Shown here in pieces: positions 17,019-25,066 of a stretch of DNA of 64,000 nucleotides. The notes beneath the pieces are model-generated. The model was not told the DNA's origin. It saw nothing but the letters and a program-made list of their open reading frames with translations, and made no database searches. Within the stretch, counting starts at the first letter, position 1. Each line of letters begins with the position of its first letter. The position numbers were made by a program, and so were the translations under genes. The DNA lies in assembly GCF_900176255.2 (NCBI RefSeq), contig NZ_FXEG02000003.1:1612001-1676000 (forward strand). The letters run 5' to 3'. Origin of the DNA: Mycobacterium ahvazicum (GTDB lineage Bacteria; Actinomycetota; Actinomycetes; Mycobacteriales; Mycobacteriaceae).

Positions 17019-17366
17019 ATGTCCACATCTGCCTGGCTGGTCAGAATTACCGCTCCCGCAATGATTAGTGCCGCCCTGGTTGCGAGCGCACCGATGGCGA
17101 CTGCCGATCCCGTCAATGACGGATACCTTGCTCAACTACGCGCCGCCGGCCTGTCCTGGCCACCGGGACACGAGGGCGCCCTGATCGGGATGGCCCAGCT
17201 CATTTGTGACGATCTCGGCTGGGGCTGGTCGGCGGACCAGATATCCCGGGACGTGCACGCCAACTTGGACCCCAGAGGCATTACGATCGGCGACGTCGCA
17301 TCCATGGTCGGCATCGCGCACGCGACCTATTGCCCTAACCAGAGGTGCTGGGCCCCGCACTGCTGA
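17019..17366 (+). CDS. Secreted DUF732 protein
   Basis: A 115-residue exported protein: signal peptide about 1-29 ending SAPMATADP, then a mature domain with the DUF732 pattern (DGYLAQLRAAGLSWP, LICDDLG, YCPN) and cysteines expected to form a disulfide. An extra CW-HC tail adds two more cysteines at the C-terminus. DUF732 proteins are almost confined to mycobacteria and lack a firm function. ATG 17019 is chosen because it begins directly before the signal peptide. A related copy lies at 19011. Confidence 0.82.
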   Translation: MSTSAWLVRITAPAMISAALVASAPMATADPVNDGYLAQLRAAGLSWPPGHEGALIGMAQLICDDLGWGWSADQISRDVHANLDPRGITIGDVASMVGIAHATYCPNQRCWAPHC

Positions 17367-17548
17367 ATGCCGCGACACGGTAGCGATCCGGGACGCATGT
17401 CGACTTCATAGAAGATTTCGGGACAGCCGACCAATTTCTCTATCAATTCGCTATGCGTCTCGGAGCAAACGGATACTCCGCTTCAGTTTGCTGATACGTT
17501 CTCGTCTGGCCCGCGCGGCGGTGAAACCAGGAGATGAGGACGGAAAAG

Positions 17549-17983
17549 ATGAGGGCAAGCGGATTAATCGTGGCGACCGCATTCTTTGCTGGCGCGGCCA
17601 CGTTGCCGGCACTACCAGCCTCGGCCGAGCCACTGGCCGCTCCCGACGACACGAAATTGAACGGTGTCTACCACTACGCGGACGAGGACGGTGACACCGG
17701 AACGTGGACGATCAACACCACGTGCAAGCAGGTCTGCGTGGCTCACGTGACGACCGCTCCGGGTCAAGGATTCAACGCCCCGCTGATCGACGGCCAGTAC
17801 AGCGTGACGCGCACCATCCCGGAGGCCGCGATCTGTCCGAACGACAACAGCCTGCATCCGGTCACCGTCCAACAATCGTGGGACCCGCTCACGCTCACCG
17901 GCCTTGCCGTCTTCTTGGACAGCACCGCGCCATGCGGCCTCACCGACTCGCACGACATCTTCACCCTGACGAAAATCGGCTAG
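17549..17983 (+). CDS. Secreted hypothetical protein (about 144 aa)
   Basis: Signal peptide (about 1-26, ending PASAEP) followed by a small domain with four cysteines (TTCKQVC, AICPN, APCGL) and repeated Thr/Trp-rich strands (GVYHYADEDGDTGTWTI), suggesting a disulfide-stabilised beta fold. Similar secreted small proteins occur in mycobacteria; no function assigned. The start is ATG 17549, preceded by AGGACGGA; ATG 17534 is also open but sits directly on its GGAG. Resembles in style the gene at 19330. Confidence 0.7.
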   Translation: MRASGLIVATAFFAGAATLPALPASAEPLAAPDDTKLNGVYHYADEDGDTGTWTINTTCKQVCVAHVTTAPGQGFNAPLIDGQYSVTRTIPEAAICPNDNSLHPVTVQQSWDPLTLTGLAVFLDSTAPCGLTDSHDIFTLTKIG

Positions 17984-17999
17984 CTGCAACACCTTTCGA

Positions 18000-18650
18000 T
18001 CACACCTTGGAGCCCAGCCCCGCGATCAAATTGATCGTGACCGCCAGAACCACCGCGCCGAGCAGGTAAGACACCAGCGCCTGACGCAACACCGCGGCGC
18101 GAATGGACGTCAGATTGATCTCGGTGTCTGACACCTGATACGTCATGCCGACGGTGAAGGCGACATACGCGAAGTCCTGAAATCGCGGCGGCTCCGGATC
18201 ATGGAAATCGATGCCGCCGGGATTGCCGGAGTAGTAGAGCCGCGCGTAGTGCACGGTGTACAGCGTGTGCACGGCGAACCAGGACGCCGCCACGCTCAGA
18301 ATGCCGACGACGGCCGCTTGGAGGGCCTCGGCGCCGGAGCGTGACCCGGCGGCCACCACATATCCGACGCCACCCAAGCTCGCGACGCTTGCGGTCAGGA
18401 TGATCGCGTCCGCGAGCCACCGGGTCGGGTCTTCTCGCGTCGACCACTCGCGGGTCTGGTCAGCGTCCATTCCGCGCAGGATGAGCTGCGTCCACACCAC
18501 ATACACCCCGGCGGCGGTGATCCAGCCGACCAGCGCATACCGCGAACCGAGGGCATGTCCCACCAGGATGGCGACGACCACGCCGAGCACCACGACTACC
18601 GCCATCCGAACCGCGACGGTGTCGCGGAACAATTTCACCCAAGACGCCAC
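18000..18650 (-). CDS. DUF1345 membrane protein
   Basis: A 216-residue integral membrane protein with about five helices. The C-terminal stretch FAYVAFTVGMTYQVSDTEI is the conserved core of DUF1345. Hydrophobic segments lie at about 15-33, 40-60, 82-102, 112-132 and 190-212. The family is of unknown function. Starts at ATG 18650. Its stop faces the secreted gene ending at 17983. Confidence 0.82.
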   Translation of the reverse strand: MASWVKLFRDTVAVRMAVVVVLGVVVAILVGHALGSRYALVGWITAAGVYVVWTQLILRGMDADQTREWSTREDPTRWLADAIILTASVASLGGVGYVVAAGSRSGAEALQAAVVGILSVAASWFAVHTLYTVHYARLYYSGNPGGIDFHDPEPPRFQDFAYVAFTVGMTYQVSDTEINLTSIRAAVLRQALVSYLLGAVVLAVTINLIAGLGSKV

Positions 18651-19010
18651 ATCCCGACCTAACCATCATCCGATAGCGACACTCGGGAGAAACTCCGAAA
18701 AAGACATCATTGCCGATGTTCACTATTTCGTGGGTATGGGAATTTCACAGTTTTTCATGTCGTAGCCTGCCCATTTGCTGCCGGCCAGGACGACACCGAA
18801 CCAATTGCGGTCCCCGCTTTGCCGTCGAATGGCCTCACCAACGCCGCGCCCAGCAACGTATCCGTCAGAAACATCGTGCTCTCAAGCGCGCCGACCGCGC
18901 GACGAGTACGGTGCTAATCTTTGCCCGCTGCGTCAATTCGGCGCGCACAGCCGCGTTAAGAATCGCATAATGATGCGGTTGCACCGCCCCTCCCAAACAA
19001 GGAGACGACC
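18651..19010. other. Intergenic region, 360 bp
   Basis: It lies between the divergent DUF1345 gene and the second DUF732 gene. No protein-like frame of its own. A clear ribosome site AAGGAG (18999-19004) precedes ATG 19011. No further elements identified with confidence. Confidence 0.6.
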
Positions 19011-19310
19011 ATGATTTCCGCTCGCAAACTGTGCTTATTGACGGTCCCCGCCATTGCTGCCGCCGCGTTGACCGTGGGCACCGGGATCGCGGTCGCCGAC
19101 GACGACGCTTATCTCGCACAGATCAAGAAGATCGGCCTCACCGGAGACCCCACCGGGTTGATCCAGCTCGGGCACCTGATTTGCGTCGACCGCGCCAACG
19201 GCGAGACCCCGGACCAGCTGGCGCAGGTGGTGCAGAGCAAGAACCCGGGGATCAGCCTCAGCGACGCGACCGGCGTCGTCAGCGCCGCGGAATCCAACTA
19301 CTGCCCCTAA
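19011..19310 (+). CDS. Secreted DUF732 protein, second
   Basis: A 99-residue protein with signal peptide (1-28, ending GIAVADD) and compact DUF732 domain (DAYLAQIKKIGLTGD, LGHLICVDRANG, AAESNYCP) with two cysteines for one disulfide. It has the family's usual size, unlike the copy at 17019 with its Cys-rich tail. Ribosome site AAGGAG 6 nt upstream of ATG 19011. Followed by a strong hairpin. Confidence 0.85.
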   Translation: MISARKLCLLTVPAIAAAALTVGTGIAVADDDAYLAQIKKIGLTGDPTGLIQLGHLICVDRANGETPDQLAQVVQSKNPGISLSDATGVVSAAESNYCP

Positions 19311-19317
19311 TGACTTG

Positions 19318-19345
19318 AGCGGGCCGCGGCTATTGCGGGCCCGCT
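19318..19345. terminator. Hairpin terminator between convergent secreted-protein genes
   Basis: AGCGGGCC (19318-19325) pairs perfectly with GGCCCGCT (19338-19345) across a 12-nt loop. It begins 8 bp after the DUF732 stop and covers the last codons of the minus-strand gene. GC-rich stem without a T-tract, as is common in mycobacteria. Confidence 0.5.
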
Positions 19346-19839
19346 GAAAACGCCGCCACCGGCATCTCCACCGTCCCGCGGCATGGGCCGCTGGAGATGT
19401 CGGTGTGCCAGGTGCCACGTAGCGAACCGTCCGGTTGCGGCGCGTAGAACGCCCATGACGTCGCGGGTGCCCAGACTTTCGGAACGCCTTCACCCATATA
19501 GCAATCCCACTGAAAATTGAAGTGCTCCACCCAGCGGGCTCCGTCCCAGGTGTAGTGGGACGGTTGGGGCAGCGTCGGGTTTTTCGGGACCGGCCCGTTC
19601 GTCGCGGTCGCGACGCACCTGCCCGACGCGCACGACGTCACGAAGACGTAGTCGGCGCTGAAGGTGGGTTCGGCTTGACCGGCCGCCACGCTGGTGCCGG
19701 TCTTGTTCACGGCGTATCTGACCAACGAGTACTTGCCATTCCACACGGGCGTCGCGGCGTGCGCCGAAATAGCGGGCACGCCAAGGATCGCGACGACGGC
19801 GAGCACCGCGGCCAGGTAACGCGCGCACACCGTGCCCAT
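19330..19839 (-). CDS. Secreted hypothetical protein (169 aa)
   Basis: The signal peptide spans residues about 1-28 (MGTVCARYLAAVLAVVAILG, cleavage near AHAAT), followed by a beta-rich domain with paired cysteines (TSCASGRCV, WDC, SGPC) and many Trp/Tyr residues (HYTWDGARWVEHFNFQW). Start ATG 19839 chosen for the signal peptide; the frame is open to 19935. Function unknown. Arrangement of strands and cysteines recalls the secreted protein at 17549. Confidence 0.75.
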   Translation of the reverse strand: MGTVCARYLAAVLAVVAILGVPAISAHAATPVWNGKYSLVRYAVNKTGTSVAAGQAEPTFSADYVFVTSCASGRCVATATNGPVPKNPTLPQPSHYTWDGARWVEHFNFQWDCYMGEGVPKVWAPATSWAFYAPQPDGSLRGTWHTDISSGPCRGTVEMPVAAFSAGPQ

Positions 19840-19953
19840 GGTGCGGACTCGATGACGCGATGCGATATCGGCACGGACACGATCGCACGGTAATGCCGCG
19901 TCCAGCCGAAACTTCGTGGCGCCGAACGGTTCCAACCGGCCCCGCCCCGAAAC

Positions 19954-20490
19954 TCATCGCCCGTGCAACAGGAACAACCCGTAGGCCGCCACGGACTGCG
20001 CGTCGGCGATCACCCCTGAGCGGATCATCTCCTCGACGTCTTCGCGGGAAAACCATGCGCTGCGCATGTCCTGCTCCTCGTGCTCGAGGGCTGCTTGCCC
20101 CTCGGAGATCCCGGTGGCCAGGAACACCCAGCCGCGCTGACTGGTCATGCCGGGAGCGACGTCGAGCAGGCCGAGTGCCTCGAACGACGTCGCGCTCAAC
20201 CCGGTTTCCTCGCGCAGCTCGCGCGCGGCCAGCTCGGCGGGCTCGGTGTCGGCCAGATCGGGCGCCGTGCCCTGCGGGAACTCCCAGCGCCGGGCGCCCA
20301 CCGGATAGCGAAACTGCTCGACCAGCCGGAACCGGCGTTCGTCATAGGGCATCACCAGCGCATAGGTCGGCTTATCCACTACGGCGTAGATGCCGGGGCT
20401 GCCATCGGGGCGGCGGATGTCGTCCTCCCGGAGGATCAGCCACGGATTCCGATAGATCTCACGCGAAGCGAGGCGTTCGATGAAAGGCAC
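19954..20490 (-). CDS. Nudix hydrolase (ADP-ribose/NDP-sugar pyrophosphatase type)
   Basis: A 178-residue Nudix protein. The catalytic helix has RELREETGL (90-98), the core of the Nudix box; the preceding WEFPQGTAPD is typical of ADP-ribose pyrophosphatase-like members that cleave nucleoside diphosphate-linked compounds with Mg2+. The upstream Glu of the full box appears displaced. The start is GTG 20490; longer frames overlap the divergent gene's promoter. Substrate not certain. Confidence 0.85.
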   Translation of the reverse strand: MPFIERLASREIYRNPWLILREDDIRRPDGSPGIYAVVDKPTYALVMPYDERRFRLVEQFRYPVGARRWEFPQGTAPDLADTEPAELAARELREETGLSATSFEALGLLDVAPGMTSQRGWVFLATGISEGQAALEHEEQDMRSAWFSREDVEEMIRSGVIADAQSVAAYGLFLLHGR

Positions 20491-20548
20491 GTTGCTAGTA
20501 TCACCAACCCGAAGCGACCGCCATGGCGAACAGGTAGCGTCCGGAGCC

Positions 20549-20920
20549 ATGCCTTCCCAAGAAGCCATCACCCACACCGTCAACAGCTACCTCGCCCACG
20601 TCGCCAGCGGCGCCACCGACGAGATTGTGAACCTCTACTCCGCCGATGCCACCATCGAGGATCCCGCCGGATCGGAAGTCCGGCACGGGCAGGACGCGGT
20701 GCGCGAGTTCTACACGGCGTTCCAAGATGCCAAGAAAGACACCGAACTCGCCGAAATACGCGTCGGCGGCAACGAGGCGGCGTTCTACTGGCACCTGACA
20801 CTCGATGCCGGCGACACCCGCACCCGAATTTCGCCCATCTCGCTGATGACGTTCGACGACGACGCGAAGATCACGTCGATGCGGGCGTTCTGGGGGCCGT
20901 CCGACGTCCGTGTCCTCTAG
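20549..20920 (+). CDS. Ketosteroid isomerase-fold (SnoaL/NTF2-like) protein
   Basis: A 123-residue cone-fold protein that aligns along its length with bacterial steroid delta-isomerase: Tyr14 in VNSYLAH, Asp38 in TIEDP (general-base position), HGQDAVREFY, and MTFDDDAKITSMRAFW. The second catalytic Asp of the Pseudomonas enzyme (Asp103) appears to be Ser95 here, so true isomerase activity is doubtful. The start is ATG 20549. Divergent from the Nudix gene. May act on a steroid-like or polyketide compound, or be non-catalytic. Confidence 0.8.
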   Translation: MPSQEAITHTVNSYLAHVASGATDEIVNLYSADATIEDPAGSEVRHGQDAVREFYTAFQDAKKDTELAEIRVGGNEAAFYWHLTLDAGDTRTRISPISLMTFDDDAKITSMRAFWGPSDVRVL

Positions 20921-21056
20921 CGCAAAACCATTACAGCCCAAGAAAATACGGATTCGGCGCCGGGCTGGCCGTCGCCATAGCGGGTGTTGCGCTGGCAGAA
21001 ATCGGCACAGTAGCCGATAGTCATAGCAATGTGACGTTCCCGGGAGGCAGGTGAGC

Positions 21057-22781
21057 ATGCACGGCCATATCATCGTCAGCGGTGACGACGCGCTGGCGAC
21101 GACGATCGCCGAGGAGCTGGAAAACGCCGGCGCCACCGTGGTCAAGCTCATCGACGACTCCGTCGCCGACACCAAGGAAGACCTCATCGAGGCCGGGATC
21201 GTCCGCGCGGCCGCCGTGGTCTGCGCCGGCGACGACGACGCGATCAACCTCGAAATCGCTTTACTGGCAAGGAAAGCCAACCCGAATGTGCGCGTGGTCG
21301 CCCGGCTGGCCAACGACGTACTGCGCGAAGCGGTCGCCGACGACAACGGTCCCGGAGCGATCCTCGATGTCGCCGAGTTGGCGGCGCCGTCGGTGGTCGA
21401 GGCTGCTCTGGCGCATACCGTGCACCCGTTCGAAGCGGCCGGCATCGAGTTTCTCGTCTCGGGCTCGCAGGCACCCTATGACGCGACGTTGCGCGAGATC
21501 TACGCCGACCTGGCCCCGGTCGCGGTGATCCACGGCGAGAACTCGCCCGCGCCCGGGCTGCTGGAGACCTGTCCTGGCCGCGACCTCAAGGTCCGCGCCG
21601 GCGACTGGACAGCGATGATCGGCACCGTCGACGAGCTGACGGCGCGCGGCATCAAGGCCCCGCGGCCCAACACGACGCGGCGCCGTCAGCGCCGCGTGCG
21701 TCTGGCCATCGACGTCGCCCGCGGCCTGCGCAACGACGTCAACCCGATGTTCATGCGTGCGGTCGCCGCGGTGCTGACCGTGCTGATCGGCTCGACGGTG
21801 TTATTGCGCTATTGCTACCAACCGCAGGCGAAGATGACCTGGGTCGACGCGTTGTACTTCAGCACCGAGACGATCGCGACGGTCGGCTATGGCGACTTCA
21901 GCTTCCTGACGCAGCCCACCTGGCTGCGACTGTTCAGCATCGGTTTGATGTTCGGCGGCCTGATGACCACCGCGGTCCTGGTGGCATTCATCGCCGACCT
22001 GCTGATCTCGCAGCGCTTCGCCCACACCGCCGGCCGCCGGCGGGCGCGCCACTTGCGCAACCACATCGTCGTCGTCGGACTGGGTTCGTTCGGCAGCCGC
22101 GTCGTCGCCGACCTGACCGCCGCCGGATACGAGGTCGCGGTGATCGAGATCGACGAGAACAACCGCTACCTGTCGACCGCTGCCGAGGTGCCGGTGATCT
22201 TCGGGGATGCGACGCTGCGCCAGACGCTGGAGGCGGCCCGGGTCGACACCGCACGTGCGATCGCGGTGCTGACCCACGACGACATGACCAATATCGAGAC
22301 CGGGATCGTGCTGCGCGAGATGCTCGGTCCGCGGGTGATCCCGAGGGTCATCCGGCCCGATGTGCCGATCGTGCTGCGCATTTTCGACCACGCGCTCGGC
22401 AGCGCGGTGGCCGAACGGTTCGGTTTTGACACCGTGCGTTCGACCGTCGCACTGGCCGCTCCGTGGTTCGTCGGCGCCGCGATGGGCCTGCAGGTGCTGG
22501 GGACGTTCTCGGTCGGGCAGCGCTACTTCATGGTCGGCGGCATGCACGTGGCGGCGGGCAGCGAGCTCGACGGGATGCGGATGTTCGAACTGTCCACGCA
22601 GACCCGCGTCATCGCGATCACCCGCGACGACACCCCGGTCCAGCTGCACCCGCGACGCGACGCCCGGCTGCGCGCCGGCGACACCGTCTACCTCGTCGGC
22701 CCCTACCGCGAGCTGGTCGCGACGCTGCAAAAGGGCCAACCCCCGCAGCCGGAGGTCGGTCGCGAGCGGCTACCGGCCTAG
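21057..22781 (+). CDS. Potassium channel with N- and C-terminal RCK/TrkA domains
   Basis: A protein of about 574 residues. An N-terminal TrkA-N/RCK-like domain (1-200, GHIIVSGDDALATTIAEEL) is followed by a two-helix potassium pore (about 235-320) with selectivity filter TVGYGD near 275-280, then a second RCK domain (about 336-475, HIVVVGLGSFGSRVV, IFGDATLR) and a C-terminal TrkA-C-like part ending near 560. Having RCK domains on both sides of the pore is less usual than the MthK order. ATG 21057 is 9 nt after GGGAGG (21042-21047); the GTG at 21051 is only 3 nt away from it. Membrane K+ conductance gated by nucleotides or ions (inferred). Confidence 0.88.
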   Translation: MHGHIIVSGDDALATTIAEELENAGATVVKLIDDSVADTKEDLIEAGIVRAAAVVCAGDDDAINLEIALLARKANPNVRVVARLANDVLREAVADDNGPGAILDVAELAAPSVVEAALAHTVHPFEAAGIEFLVSGSQAPYDATLREIYADLAPVAVIHGENSPAPGLLETCPGRDLKVRAGDWTAMIGTVDELTARGIKAPRPNTTRRRQRRVRLAIDVARGLRNDVNPMFMRAVAAVLTVLIGSTVLLRYCYQPQAKMTWVDALYFSTETIATVGYGDFSFLTQPTWLRLFSIGLMFGGLMTTAVLVAFIADLLISQRFAHTAGRRRARHLRNHIVVVGLGSFGSRVVADLTAAGYEVAVIEIDENNRYLSTAAEVPVIFGDATLRQTLEAARVDTARAIAVLTHDDMTNIETGIVLREMLGPRVIPRVIRPDVPIVLRIFDHALGSAVAERFGFDTVRSTVALAAPWFVGAAMGLQVLGTFSVGQRYFMVGGMHVAAGSELDGMRMFELSTQTRVIAITRDDTPVQLHPRRDARLRAGDTVYLVGPYRELVATLQKGQPPQPEVGRERLPA

Positions 22782-23668
22782 AGCCGCGCGGCGACGTCGG
22801 CGGCCCGGCGCACCTGGCCGACATCCGAACTGGTCGGAATCAGCTGAACCTCGTCGGTGCCGATCTCCTCGAATTTGCGCAGGACCGCGAGCAGCTCGTC
22901 TTCGTCGCCGGCCCAGCCGGTCATCGGGGCCATTGCGTCCACGTACTCCGCCGGGATCCAGTTCATGTAGCGGCGCAGGTGCCGGTGTACCTGGGCGCGC
23001 GACTCCTCGGGCGTGCCGAACGCGAACCAGAACGACGTCACCAGATGTGGTTTGGGCTTGCCGGCCCGCGCCCACGCTTCCCGTGTGACGTCGAAGAGCT
23101 CATTTTGCTTGCCGACGTCCAGGTCCAGGGTGGTGCCGGCCAGCCCGTCGGCCCAGGCGGCCGCGCTGCGGATGGTCTTCGGTCCGATGCTGCCGACGAA
23201 CAACGGCGGACCACCGGGCTGGACGGGTGCCGGTCCGACCGGGAGCACCGACTCAGTGATCTTTTCACCGGCCCATACCCGCTTCATCACCGCGACCCGA
23301 TCGGCCATGTCGCGCATGGTCTGCGACGCGGGGTCGGCGCCCACCGCGTGGTAGTCCTCGTGCCTGCCACCCACGCCGATGCCGACGGTCAACCGGCCGC
23401 CGGACAGCATGTCGCCGGTCGCCAGGCCCTTGGCCAACATCACCGGATCGTGCAGCTGCGGCACGATCACCGTCGTCATCAGGCGCACCCGTTTCGTCCA
23501 GGCCGCGAGCGCACCGAGCAGCGTGAGGTTGTCCGGGTTTTCGAACGCGATGCGTTCACCCCAGCACAGCGACGAGAAGGGGCCCTCGTCGATCGCGCGC
23601 GCCCAGGTCTCGAGCACCGCGGCATCCAAATCCGGCTCCATCACCGGCATCGTCATTGCTATCCGCAC
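22778..23668 (-). CDS. LLM-class (F420-type) flavin oxidoreductase
   Basis: A 296-residue TIM-barrel protein of the luciferase-like family. Features: MRIAMTMP start strand, VRLMTTVIVPQLHDPVMLAKG, and GGRLTVGIGVGGRHEDYHAVG, the conserved cofactor-binding region; the C-terminal part is shorter than in full-length luciferases. In mycobacteria most such proteins use F420, but FMN cannot be excluded. Substrate unknown. Its stop overlaps the convergent channel gene by 4 bp. Starts at the GTG at 23668. Confidence 0.85.
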   Translation of the reverse strand: MRIAMTMPVMEPDLDAAVLETWARAIDEGPFSSLCWGERIAFENPDNLTLLGALAAWTKRVRLMTTVIVPQLHDPVMLAKGLATGDMLSGGRLTVGIGVGGRHEDYHAVGADPASQTMRDMADRVAVMKRVWAGEKITESVLPVGPAPVQPGGPPLFVGSIGPKTIRSAAAWADGLAGTTLDLDVGKQNELFDVTREAWARAGKPKPHLVTSFWFAFGTPEESRAQVHRHLRRYMNWIPAEYVDAMAPMTGWAGDEDELLAVLRKFEEIGTDEVQLIPTSSDVGQVRRAADVAARL

Positions 23669-23695
23669 GACGGCGATTCTGGCATGCTCGGGTAA

Positions 23696-24109
23696 GTGCC
23701 CTTAGCCAGTACCTCCATCGCACATGTCCGGCTGACCGTCACCGATATCGAGCGATCGCGGCAGTTCTACGAGAGCGTGTTCGGCTGGCCGGTGTTGCTG
23801 GAACTTCCCGAAAATGCCGACGAGGCAACCCGCAACCAGTTCTCCTTCTTGTACGGCGGCGTCATCTACGACCTCGGCGGCACGCTGCTCGGGCTGCGGC
23901 CGGTCGCCTCGGATCGCTTTCACGAAGACCGGTGCGGTCTTGACCACATCGCTTTCCGGCTCGCCAGCCTGGACGAATTAGACACCGCGGCAGCACATCT
24001 CGACGAACTGGGCGTCGAGCACGAGCCGATCAAGGATATCGGGCCGTCCTACATTCTGGAATTCCGCGACCCGGACAACATCGCGCTGGAGCTGACCGCG
24101 CCCAAATAG
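23696..24109 (+). CDS. VOC-family (glyoxalase/dioxygenase-like) protein
   Basis: A 137-residue protein with two beta-alpha-beta-beta-beta modules: SIAHVRLTVTDIERSRQFYESVFGW, then GLDHIAFRLAS and YILEFRDPDNIALELTAPK. Candidate metal ligands His10, the His of LDHIAF and the Glu of ALELTAP. Members include glyoxalases, fosfomycin-resistance enzymes and extradiol dioxygenases; the exact function cannot be told. GTG start at 23696, 27 bp from the divergent oxidoreductase. Probably an operon with the next VOC gene. Confidence 0.85.
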   Translation: MPLASTSIAHVRLTVTDIERSRQFYESVFGWPVLLELPENADEATRNQFSFLYGGVIYDLGGTLLGLRPVASDRFHEDRCGLDHIAFRLASLDELDTAAAHLDELGVEHEPIKDIGPSYILEFRDPDNIALELTAPK

Positions 24110-24128
24110 GTGAATACTGGAAAGAACT

Positions 24129-24518
24129 ATGTCCATCAGTTTCAACCACACCATCGTCGCCGCCCGCGACAAACACGAATCCGCGGAATTCCTCGCCGAG
24201 CTCTTCGACCTGCCCGCCCCGAAGCCATTCGGCCACTTCATGGTCGTCGCACTCGAGCACGGGGTGAGCCTCGATTACGCCGACGCCCCCGAGGGGGATG
24301 AGATCCGGCGCCAGCACTACGCGTTCCTGGTGTCCGAGCCGGAGTTCGACACGATCTACGGCAAGATCCAATCGCGCGGCCTGCAGCATTGGGCCGATCC
24401 ACGGCAAAGCCGACCCGGCGAGATCAACCACAGCGACGGCGGCCGCGGGGTCTACTTCCTGGATCCCGCCGGGCACGCTATGGAGATCTTGACTCGGCCC
24501 TATGGGTCAGGCAGCTGA
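24129..24518 (+). CDS. VOC-family protein, second
   Basis: A 129-residue single-chain VOC protein: FNHTIVAARDKHESAEFLAELFDL, then HYAFLVSEPEFD and GVYFLDPAGHAMEILTRP. Metal-ligand candidates are His7, the His of QHYAFLV and the Glu of AMEILT. ATG 24129 follows GGAAAGAAC and lies 19 bp after the previous VOC gene, so they are likely co-transcribed. The two differ in sequence and are not a recent duplication. Function unknown beyond family. Confidence 0.83.
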   Translation: MSISFNHTIVAARDKHESAEFLAELFDLPAPKPFGHFMVVALEHGVSLDYADAPEGDEIRRQHYAFLVSEPEFDTIYGKIQSRGLQHWADPRQSRPGEINHSDGGRGVYFLDPAGHAMEILTRPYGSGS

Positions 24519-24528
24519 GCCAACCGGG

Positions 24529-25011
24529 CTAGTCGGCGCGCGGAGCGCCATGCCGCAGGCTTTCCTGGCCGCGATAGTCGTCGGCGAGCTTGGCCACGTG
24601 TTTGGGCAGGGCGCCCGACGCCACATCAGCCAGCGTTGTCTCCTCCAAGACCGAGCGCATGCTGGCGCGCAGCGCACGCCACACGTCGGCCAGGGGTGCC
24701 GTCGGCCCCGAGTACGGCAGGTCACCGAGGCCGATGTCGCGGACACTGGCCAGCGGCCCGTCGATGCAGCGCAGCACGTCGGCAATGCTGATCTCGCTAC
24801 CCGGACGGGCCAGCTCGTAGCCCCCGTCGCGGCCGCGGTGACTGCGCACCAACCGATCGGTACGCAGGTTGGTCAGGATGTCGACCAGAAACTGCGGTGG
24901 TATGCCCTGCGCTTGCGCCAAATCGTCGGTCTTGACCAGCGTGCCGCTGTCCGCGGTGGCGAGCTGAATCATCGCCCGCACCGCGTACTCCGCTTTTGCC
25001 GACATGCGCAC
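24529..25011 (-). CDS. Rrf2-family regulator beside cysND
   Basis: A 160-residue Rrf2 winged-helix protein closely resembling M. tuberculosis Rv1287, with the same position 3' of cysDN. N-terminal MSAKAEYAVRAMIQLA and HTH LVKTDDLAQAQGIPPQFLVDIL are typical. It has a single Cys (in LRCIDG), so it lacks the three-cysteine Fe-S site of IscR/NsrR; it may sense a small molecule as CymR-type members do. GTG 25011 or ATG 25005 could start it. Likely regulator of sulfate assimilation by context (inference). Confidence 0.88.
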   Translation of the reverse strand: MRMSAKAEYAVRAMIQLATADSGTLVKTDDLAQAQGIPPQFLVDILTNLRTDRLVRSHRGRDGGYELARPGSEISIADVLRCIDGPLASVRDIGLGDLPYSGPTAPLADVWRALRASMRSVLEETTLADVASGALPKHVAKLADDYRGQESLRHGAPRAD

Positions 25012-25066
25012 GTTGAGGATTGTGCCACCATCGGCCCGTTGCGCTGCGGATGCTTGGGTCTGCGGG

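Noticed and set aside
5178..24528. Integrative element inserted at tRNA-Arg
   Set aside because: No integrase, no phage or conjugation genes, and I found no second copy of the tRNA 3' end near the other edge of the block.
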